NCBI GenBank assembly: GCA_006386115.1
Contig: VFIW01000054.1
Span: 388,412-438,805 of the forward strand
Direction: 5' to 3'
Length of the DNA: 50,394 nt
From: Globisporangium splendens
Lineage: Eukaryota; Oomycota; Peronosporomycetes; Pythiales; Pythiaceae
Part shown: positions 43,497 through 50,394 of the stretch, piece after piece
Numbering within the stretch: the first letter of the stretch is position 1
Layout of the letters: each line of letters begins with the position of its first letter
The notes under the pieces: model-generated
Databases searched by the model: none
Seen by the model: the letters and a program-made list of their open reading frames with translations, nothing else
What the model was told of the DNA's origin: nothing
Made by a program: the position numbers and the translations under genes

Positions 43497-43575
43497 AGTA
43501 CTTGATTAGTACATGGATGCCATCACTCTGTACTGATTAGTACATGCGAACAACATTCTGCACTGATCAGCACAG
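43497..43575. repeat. Three dyad-containing repeats in LTR of copy B
   Basis: Three imperfect direct repeats about 30 bp apart, each with a small palindrome: AGTACTTGATTAGTAC, GTACTGATTAGTAC and GCACTGATCAGCAC. Copy A has at most one degraded unit at this place, so the array expanded in this lineage. They adjoin the CRE pair and may be protein-binding sites. Confidence 0.6.
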
Positions 43576-43585
43576 AGAGCGCTCG

Positions 43586-43606
43586 TGACGTCATGGGATG
43601 ACGTCA
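43586..43606. promoter_or_regulatory. Tandem TGACGTCA (CRE) sites in LTR of copy B
   Basis: TGACGTCA at 43586-43593 and 43599-43606, starts 13 bp apart as in copy A (2568-2588), despite different flanks. Consensus target of CREB/ATF-type bZIP proteins. Confidence 0.6.
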
Positions 43607-43745
43607 CATGTGCATGTGGGGACTGTCGTACTGTAATCTCTTTGTTAATTGTCTCTCCACAATGCACACTGAAGGTGGTGTGTGGCACACTAATCTGGGA
43701 ACAGATCCACCTTCATGTAATGGCTAGGTATAGCCCATTACATCA

Positions 43746-43756
43746 TCCCCTCCTTA
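43746..43756 (-). other. Polypurine tract of copy B
   Basis: The - strand reads AAGGAGGGGA just before the LTR start TGATGTAATGGG. Matches copy A at 2423-2432. Confidence 0.8.
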
Positions 43757-43800
43757 AAGTCACAAGTACCTTGCGTACTTTTGCAGACCTTTCGGAGCAG

Positions 43801-43814
43801 TTCACTTTCCAATC
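43801..43814 (+). promoter_or_regulatory. Initiator-like motif before antisense ORF (copy B)
   Basis: TTCACTTTCCAATC lies just before the ATG at 43819 and matches the copy A motif at 2362-2378. It resembles the oomycete initiator and the motif upstream of the M96 gene at 9707-11278. Confidence 0.35.
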
Positions 43815-43818
43815 GGCC

Positions 43819-44886
43819 ATGAAGCGACCAAGTGACCAAGTAAACCAAGGTGAAGAACGTCCGTTGTCCAAGCGACAGCAGACAGCTCCAGAACTCTTCG
43901 ACGTATCCTCCATTCTGAAGAAGAAGGGGGATCTCGAGTTCTACAAGGAGCGGTTCTTCAGTTGGCGTCGGATCAACGATCGCGATGATCCGAACCAACA
44001 CATCGCAGCCCAGAGAGACTCATGGCGAACATTTGTTCGTCTTAAGAACGAGAACCAAATGGAGCGTCTTTTTCGTCGCGGCAATGCTCGTGCCCAAAGA
44101 AGAACTCCCGATGACGACAGAGCGAATCCCAGCTCTGGTCGTCGTAGTGTCGCTCCTGGCGACGCTACAAGTGGTTCTCGTAGCTGCGGACCACGTCGGG
44201 AACATCAGACTCCATCGTCTGCCGTGGTTCCCACGTGTCCGAGCTCGGTGGATATCCACGCCACCGAACTCTGTAGAAGCGTTGATGGTTCAACTGCTTC
44301 TTTCGACGATGAGTCGGTCGATCTTCGTGATCAACAATCGACTCAACCACCCAGCGATGCTCTCCCTGAGAGTCTAACAACAGGGGTGGGGCTGAACGCC
44401 AAAACGATTGAGCGACTCTGGAAGTGGAAGAGTGCTCATCGTGGACAAATCGAGGCTTTGCAGCAGCGTTGTTCGACACTTGAGGAACGCTGCGAAAGTC
44501 TCGAGAACCTTGTCGCCGGTCATGAGTCGAAGATCGATGTCCCGACAGAAGGTTCTGCCCAGTGTTCGGCTTTGGAGTCCCGTTTCGAGGAACGGTTCCA
44601 ACAGGTTCAGGACGAACTTGTTCGACTCCGGAAGAACGAGAAGTCTCGTGAGCTGGCTCACAATCGCCTTTTGCGCTCTGTGGAAGAGGCAGGTTCGGCT
44701 TTTGAGGTACTTCGTGGTGAGTACCATTCTCGTCTTCAAGCGCTGGAGTCGGTGAAGGACCAGTCCTTCGACGTCCTGCAACTCTTGTACGCCGAGAAGA
44801 ATCTCCAGAGCGACGAGCTGTTTGCTCTTCGCAATCAAGTGGAGAAGCTTCAAGATCAGCTTGATCGTTTGCGGAAGATCTCATAG
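43819..44886 (+). CDS. Antisense coiled-coil ORF of retroelement copy B (355 aa)
   Basis: Starts 73 bp inside the 3' LTR and runs against pol; from about residue 116 it overlaps the chromodomain and then the linker upstream of it. Basic start (MKRPSDQV, residues 1-22), a conserved block FYKERFFSWRRI and SWRTFVRLKNENQMERL (40-85), a variable Arg/Ser-rich part, an acidic stretch (FDDESVDLRD), then a coiled coil from 192 to 353 (LNAKTIERLWKWKSAH, LEERCESLENL, VEKLQDQLDRLRK). Alignable along its length with the copy A protein (1310-2359), with many exchanges conservative. No signal peptide, membrane segment or known domain seen. Antisense LTR-driven proteins are known elsewhere (HBZ of HTLV-1; antisense ORFs of some plant Ty3/Gypsy elements); relation to those is not implied. 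Confidence 0.8.
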   Translation: MKRPSDQVNQGEERPLSKRQQTAPELFDVSSILKKKGDLEFYKERFFSWRRINDRDDPNQHIAAQRDSWRTFVRLKNENQMERLFRRGNARAQRRTPDDDRANPSSGRRSVAPGDATSGSRSCGPRREHQTPSSAVVPTCPSSVDIHATELCRSVDGSTASFDDESVDLRDQQSTQPPSDALPESLTTGVGLNAKTIERLWKWKSAHRGQIEALQQRCSTLEERCESLENLVAGHESKIDVPTEGSAQCSALESRFEERFQQVQDELVRLRKNEKSRELAHNRLLRSVEEAGSAFEVLRGEYHSRLQALESVKDQSFDVLQLLYAEKNLQSDELFALRNQVEKLQDQLDRLRKIS

Positions 44887-47800
44887 GATCCGCTGATCCG
44901 CTTGGAAGGTAAGGCTTTAGTCTACCCACATAAAATGTAGGGTGTAGACGCATGCGTGTAGGTATGTCTAGCGTATAGGCATCACCATTGCATTTAACCA
45001 CCTTGAACGGTCCAATGAACCTTGGCAGAAGCTTCGAGCTTCCCAAGTTGGACACTGCATGTTCAGGCAGGTTCGCCGTGCTAAGTAATACAAGATCATT
45101 GATCTTATATACTTGCTTGTTCTTCCTTCCGCTCTTGTCTGCTTGTTCCTTTTGCAGATCCTGAGCCTTCGCGATTGCGTCTCGAACAAATCTCACAATA
45201 AAGTCATCGACTTGCTGCTCTTCACGACTTGTTAGGTCGTCGAGGGGTTTCATCGAGTCGAAATTGGCTTTCAACACGGAAGCAGCATTCAGGTCATAAG
45301 ACGACTTCGGCTTGTTACCATGAGCCGGAGTCCCTCCCCCACTTAAGGTAGAGACCTCACCCATTATGGAAGCAGGCACTCGGGGATGAATGCCATAGTT
45401 CACATAAAATGGAGAGTGACCCGTCGAGACATGCGTGGAGTTGTTCAACGCAAACTCTGCGAGAGGGAGAAACTCACTCCACTCTTTGAAAGACGTTGCG
45501 TAGCTTCGCAACACGTCTTCAAGGACACGATTCACTCGCTCTGTTTGACCGTCCGTTTCAGGATGTGCCGCTGTTGACATGGCCAACTTGGTGTCCAGAA
45601 GTCCGAACAGTGCACGCCAGAACTTGGACGTAAACCGAGTGTCACGGTCAGACACGATCTCAATGGGCAGGCCATGCAGACGGAATACGACGTCTACAAA
45701 GACCTTGGCCGTCATTTCAGCTGAGATCTTGTCCGAAACAGGCGCAAGATGGATCATCTTGCTGAATCGGTCCATAAACACAAGGATGCCATTGCGTCCG
45801 TGTTTGTCTCTTGGAAGTCCGAATATGAAATCCATACTCACAGACTTCCAACTGTCCGATGGGACAGCCAATGAACGAAGTGGTGCCTGCGTGGAACCAG
45901 AAGGTTTCACTCGTTGGCAGACCTCGCAAGTCCTCACATACTTGCGTACCCACTTGTACATGTGTGGCCAGTAGTAATCCCGGGAAAGACTGAGAAACGT
46001 TTTCTCACGTCCGAGACGGCCAGCCGAAGGACTGTCATGGTACTCATACAAGAGTCAATGACGCAGACCTTCGTCGTTGGGAACAACAATCCTTGCTGTA
46101 TCCCCTTGTTCGACCGCATAGTACAACAACCCATTGTGTACTCGGAAGCGGTGAACTCGCGATCTTGTGCGCGACGGAAGACCTTGCAGTGCTTTGTCCG
46201 AAGGGTCCTTGAAATACTTCAACAAGTCCTGACATGTTTCGTCAGACTTGTACCCTTCGACAATGTCTTCTCGCACTGTAGTCGTTGCTTGCACTGCGAT
46301 CGCTTGAACATCTTCACAGAGTCGACACGCTCCGTCCGTGTCTTCACTCTTGGTCTTCGGATCGTAGTCCGGACGTCTTGATAGTGCATCGGCTAAGACG
46401 TTCGTCTTGCCTGGCTTGTAGTGTACAACAAAGTTGTACTCTGCAAAGAAAGAGAACCATCTCGCCATTCTTTGCGACAAATGAGGAGTCTTTACCGCTG
46501 TACGCAGCGACGCATGATCTGTGTAGATCGCAAAGCGCTCCTCGCCAAGCAGGTAGACACGGAACTTGACCAAAGAATACTTCATCGCTAGAAGTTCTTT
46601 GTCATGAACTGGGTAGTTCCGTTCTGCGGGTCGGAGTTGTCGTGACTGATACGACACAACTCGCTCATGACCCTCATCATCGTGTTGCATCAAGGCGCAA
46701 CCGATGGCATAGTCGCTTGCATCGCAAACCACATGAAAAGGCTTGTCGTGGTTTGCAATTGCCAGCACGGGAGCTTCTCGCAGACTCCTCTTGACTTCGG
46801 CAAACGCTGCTTGGTGGTCACTGGACCACTCCCACTCAATGTCCTTCTTCAGGAGCTGTGTGAGGGGTTGCACCAACGCTGCATAATTGCGCGTATGCTT
46901 GTGCAAATAGTTGGCCAGACCCAGCCATTGTCTCAGCTGTTTGACATTCTGAGGCACAGGCCAATCGTCAATAGCTTTGACCTTCTCCGGATCGACTCGA
47001 ACGCCATGCTTTCCCACAAAGCAACCGAGAACGGGGATCTCTGGTGCAAAGAATATGCACTTCTTCAGGTTAGCGTAGAGCTTGTTCTCTCGCATGACCT
47101 GAAAGACTTGGCGAAGATGGTCAAGATGAGCATCAACGTCAGACTTTTCACCCGTCGTTTTACTATGAACGAAAATATCGTCAAAGTAACTCGGTGCAAA
47201 CCCTCTCAATGGACGAAGTAAATTCGTGACCATCCTATTGAAAGTCGCAGGAGCGTTCTTCAAACCCTGTGGCATCACTAACCATTCCCACAGCATACCA
47301 CTCGGGGTACTCACTGCAGTTAGTGGTACATCATCTTCGCGCATTCGAATCTGATAGAACCCATCTTTCAGATCGATAGCACTAAAGAGAGTGCTGCCAA
47401 CCATTCCATCAAGGATCATATCCTTGCGTGGAACCGGAGTTTGGGCTGGAATGGTAGCGTCGTTCAGCTTGTTGAAAGCGTGAACGATGCGCCAACCCCC
47501 AGTTGCCTTCTTCACACAGAAGGTTGGGCTACAATGTGGAGACTTGCTTTCTCGCACATGCCCAGCCTTGGCACGTTGCGCAAAGAACTCGTCGATCGCA
47601 ACGACTTGTTCTCTTGGCGACGGCCACTGTCTTGTGATACAATACTTCGTGCCAGGAAGTATGTCAATCTCATGACGAACGCCTCTATCGAATGGCAGTT
47701 CGTCCGGCACCTTGTCTGGGAATATGTCCTCATATTCCTTGACAAGTTCATACACGGGGTTCGTCTTGAGAGCGTCCCATGACTGCTCCTCGAACCTTTC

Positions 47801-48928
47801 CTTCCGTGTCTTCTCATCGAACACTTCAGCCTCCGTTGCTGATACTGTGTTGATGTCTTCTGCATCGTCAACATCGACGATCATGCAGACCTGCGAAATT
47901 TCGCCTTTCGCTAGGCTACGCTTCAGCGTCTTCTTGCTCATCGATGGCAAGGAAATCAACTCTTCGACTGAGCTTGGAGGATTTTCGACTTCAATGTGAC
48001 GCATTACGTTGCTGTCACCATCTTCATTGTAGACCAAGACGTTCACGTATTCACTCGAAGTGACTCTTGCTTGGACACTTCCTTCGTCATCTTGACTTGT
48101 ACCTTGATCAGGGGCACACGTTGCGCTTGCAACAATTGACGATAATTGCTTCTTTTTCTTGGTCATCTTGTCTCGGGATGGCTCTTCGGCTCTTTTCCCA
48201 TTCGTTTCTTCCACGCACATCGCCTCATCCATGGGGTCGATGGCAAAGGGGACAGTCTTTTGTTGGCGCCTGACTGCTCCACCTCCAGTAGTCTTCTTCA
48301 AGATGGGTACCGCTCGTGAACATGGGGGGCCATCGCACACCGCAATATCACGAGGGTCATCTGGGATCTCTTCCACAGATGTATACACCCACACCACTTC
48401 ATCCGTTGTCACACAGCTCAAGTCAGCATCGTGTGACTTGTCAACGGAGATCTTCATCTTCATCCAGTCAATGCTAGGTTGATAACGCTTCAACCACGGC
48501 ATTCCCAGAATCAGATCAAACTTGTCATCGAGGTCGAGTAAAATGAACTCGTCTTCACCTCGGAAATCTTCACACTTCATTGCCAAGCGCACCACGCGCT
48601 TCGGCATCTTCACAGTCGACCCGTTGGCCAACCGAATAACCATCGTCTTGTCTTCATTCGCATCAGGCACGAAGACACCATGCCTGACGATCACTTCATT
48701 TCGAACAAAGTTGTTCGACGCACCAGTGTCAACCAAAGCTCGTAGAGGCGTTGCAATACCGTCTACATAAACCTTGTGAACGATCAAACTTGACGTTTGA
48801 CTGACACTGTTCTCCCTCGTGGAAACTGCATGTGCATCATGCACATTGGGGCCAGAGTCCTGTGTATCCACAAACACAGTCCTCTTTTCGAGCCCAGTAG
48901 GAGGCTCCGCCCCTACTGGTCGTTCCCG
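44165..48928 (-). pseudogene. Pol of copy B: PR-RT-RH-IN-chromodomain, one internal stop
   Basis: Entered by -1 frameshift at about 48928. Aspartic protease LVDTGASNNF (Asp near 48730), a long linker with no known domain (about 230 residues), reverse transcriptase with IDLKDGFYQIRM and the YxDD-type site SYFDDIFVHS (about 47182), RNase H (VVCDASDYAIGCALM, YTDHASLRTAV, NVLADALSRR). An in-frame TGA at 46055-46057 interrupts the start of integrase where copy A has CGA (Arg), a C-to-T change at a CpG. After it: zinc-binding CEVCQRVK, catalytic D-D-E in SMDFIFGLP, SDRDTRF and GQTERVNRV, a Pro/Ser/Arg-rich linker, and a chromodomain ending at 44165 (FYRVRWRGYPPSSDTWEPRQ). It would copy element RNA into DNA and integrate it; the stop should prevent that here. 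Confidence 0.9.
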
Positions 48929-48934
48929 TTTTTT
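48894..48934 (-). promoter_or_regulatory. -1 programmed frameshift signal between gag and pol
   Basis: On the - strand the heptamer A AAA AAC (48934-48928) lies in gag phase TCA AAA AAC. It is followed by an 8-nt spacer (48927-48920) and a hairpin: CCAGTAGG (48919-48912) pairs perfectly with CCTACTGG (48901-48894), and GGC/GCC extend the stem inside. The gag TAG (48915-48913) lies in the stem. Slipping by -1 on the heptamer enters the pol frame exactly. All parts of the standard -1 frameshift arrangement are present. Confidence 0.8.
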
Positions 48935-49862
48935 GAACGTTGGGAACGATCGAACCCACGGCCGCGACCGTAGTTGTTCGAGCGCGAACCCTGTGTCGTT
49001 TGCCGGTCAGGCAAAGACACTTTGCAGTTCCGAGCGAAGTGACCTGACTTCCCACAACGGAAACATTTTCCATCGTTGCGAGGACGCTCATTTCCAGGTG
49101 TGGAAATGTACGAGATATCCATAGGCTCGGGACCATCGTGCGCAACATTCGATTGCCGCATTGGTCTCGACGCAAACCCTTGGAACTTCGCTTGCTTCAT
49201 GCTAAACTCTTCTTGCATGGCACGTTCAATGGCTTCGTCCAGCGTCTTGGGATACTCGCGGAACAGTTGGTTCCGAATCGGACCATCGTTCAGACCCGCC
49301 ATGAACGTCACAACTTGCGTCGAAACGTCAATCGGCTCGTCAACGATGCTCGACACCAAGTAGCGAGCACGTTGGCATACGAGTGAAGGTCGAAACGGCC
49401 TTGACGAAGCTTGAGGAACTCGGCGCGCGCACGGAACTCGCTCTGCGGAGGTTCAAACGCCTTCTTGAGTTCAGTCTTGAAATGGTCGTAGCTGGGGAAG
49501 CAGTTTAGATCCGCTAAACGCTTGCCATACGCCCAGCTCTTCGCACGACCCGCAAGGTTGGACATCGCGAACAACACTTGCTGCGAAGGGTCTCGCAGTT
49601 GTCTTGCAGTGATGGCTGCATCCAACTCGACGAACCATCGCGAGAGGGGTTCGTTCTCTCCGCCGCGATACGGAGAGACGTCAAGCTTCAATGGCACCGT
49701 CCTAAATGAGGAAACAGGGGTTGCGACCTGCTTTCGAGATTCAATAATCTCGTGGTGCATGAAGCTGATCACCGCGCTCTTCTGGTCTTCCGGAGACGCC
49801 GATCGAAGCAGACTGACCACAGCAGCCTCTCCGATGACATCTCGCATGCGCTCACGCGCCAT
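48913..49862 (-). pseudogene. Gag of copy B, single frameshift
   Basis: ATG at 49862; would be about 316 residues. Capsid-type region in frame from SRWFVELDAAITARQL to FKTELKKAFEPPQSEFRARA, then FDLHSYAN. Near 49370 one base is missing, and the conserved continuation (RARYLVSSIVDEPIDV) is in the next frame, running to the CCHC zinc knuckle CFRCGKSGHFARNC (about 49045-49010) and an RG/N-rich tail (NNYGRGRGF). The capsid region would assemble the particle and the knuckle would bind element RNA. Ends at TAG inside the frameshift hairpin. This copy cannot make full-length Gag. Confidence 0.87.
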
Positions 49863-50059
49863 CCACTCATTGAGAAGACAAGTGAGGGGAAACCCCGCAA
49901 TATGTCAACTCGACAGTTCCGGTACTGCTGGCCCGAGTGGGGTTCCGTAGCATCCATTCCCAGACAAGTATGCTCGCAGGTCTTCGGTCTGACAGGAATG
50001 CGCGACGTGCTCAAAGCCGCGTCGTCAAACCTTTTCGCTTCACTGGGTCGCTGGAAGGA

Positions 50060-50077
50060 CCGCTCGAAGTGCTACCA
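50060..50077 (-). other. Primer-binding site of copy B
   Basis: The - strand reads TGGTAGCACTTCGAGCGG starting two bases after the LTR end (CCCTTTTACA, then CC). The initial TGG is the complement of a tRNA CCA end. Element C has a similar TAGTAGCACTT next to its LTR. The tRNA species cannot be fixed by eye. Confidence 0.65.
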
Positions 50078-50079
50078 GG

Positions 50080-50394
50080 TGTAAAAGGGCGCTGTTCCAA
50101 ACAGTCCCTTAAACACGGCACACACGCTTGTGCCAGAGGAAGCGATCTCCCGACTTGGAGGGAGAGAAGACGACTTGAGTACTTGGTGGTAAAATTGCAA
50201 CTGAATTAAAAATGCTTATGGTTCCTGTCGCTACATGTAAATGAACCCCAAGGGCTCCTAGAGGTTTTATAACTAAAACCTAAACATGCACAATAAAACT
50301 ATGAATATGATATACAAAACCTTGGGTACACTGAGATTGAACCTACGAGATCTTCGAGAAGCTTGAACTTGAAGTCCTGTGGAAAATTCCCTGC
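50080..50394 (-). repeat. 5' LTR of copy B (cut by window end)
   Basis: Begins TGTAAAAGGG and aligns with the first half of 43092-43745 through the AAAACC...TTGGGTACACTGAG block and GAAAATTCCCTGC. The remaining part, including the CRE pair and any target-site duplication, is outside the window. Confidence 0.85.

Larger units (their letters stand above)
43092..43745 (-). repeat. 3' LTR of copy B
   Basis: 654 bp. The left end TGTAAAAGGG matches the start of the other LTR at 50080, and similarity stops just outside both. The right end TACATCA borders the polypurine tract. TATATAAAACC on the + strand at about 43325 is also present in copy A in the same (antisense) orientation, and could serve antisense transcription. 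Confidence 0.88.
43092..50394 (-). mobile_element. Chromodomain Ty3/Gypsy retroelement, copy B (5' LTR incomplete)
   Basis: On the - strand: 5' LTR (from beyond 50394 to 50080), primer-binding site, gag (49862-48913), -1 frameshift site, pol with protease, reverse transcriptase, RNase H, integrase and chromodomain (to 44165), polypurine tract, 3' LTR (43745-43092). On the + strand an antisense ORF overlaps the 3' end. The order protease-RT-RNase H-integrase-chromodomain marks a Ty3/Gypsy chromovirus. One gag frameshift and one pol stop make this copy defective. The visible parts of the two LTRs differ by more than ten changes and small indels over about 315 bp, so the insertion is not very recent. 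Confidence 0.92.

Overview
The window looks like nuclear DNA of an oomycete, most likely a Phytophthora or downy-mildew relative (Peronosporaceae). Evidence: a large clustered family of proteins of the kind annotated in Phytophthora as 'M96 mating-specific protein', short phase-0 GT-AG introns (66-112 bp), TCATTT-type initiator motifs like the oomycete core promoter upstream of several genes, and Ty3/Gypsy elements with a chromodomain. Species cannot be named from sequence alone.

Layout. 1-3063: 3' half of a decayed chromodomain Ty3/Gypsy element (copy A, + strand) ending in its 3' LTR. 3064-5733: 5' part of a different LTR element (C, - strand) cut by A; C in turn interrupts an M96-type gene at 5734. 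5734-42415: an array of 15 M96-type loci in both orientations: ten apparently intact three-part genes (acidic N-terminus, bZIP-like helix, START-like C-terminal domain), one intact helix-only gene, and truncated or frameshifted copies. Most intact copies have two phase-0 introns at equivalent places; the copy at 7068-8660 has lost both exactly, and the divergent copy at 20322-21773 has none. Inside the array sit an inverted duplication of an RNase H-like retroelement fragment (11951-12700), a secreted bacterial-type solute-binding protein gene (14309-15382) and a solo LTR of family C (15582-15989). 43092-50394: a nearly complete element of family A (copy B, - strand), its 5' LTR running off the window.

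The strongest candidate for something undescribed is in the A/B retroelement family. Both copies carry a long ORF on the strand opposite to pol, starting exactly 73 bp inside the 3' LTR and running through the chromodomain and the linker before it. It encodes a 349-355 residue protein with a long C-terminal coiled coil. In a 48-codon block aligned by hand, differences between the copies fall 13/6/22 on antisense codon positions 1/2/3. Antisense position 3 is sense position 2, so the antisense reading frame is the one under constraint there. Copy B also shows a textbook -1 frameshift signal between gag and pol (A AAA AAC, 8-nt spacer, hairpin enclosing the gag stop).

The M96-type genes probably act as a family of nuclear regulators (inferred from a bZIP-like segment followed by a START-like domain). 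The LTRs of family A/B carry two TGACGTCA sites 13 bp apart, a classical bZIP target, so a link between array proteins and the retroelement is conceivable but untested.
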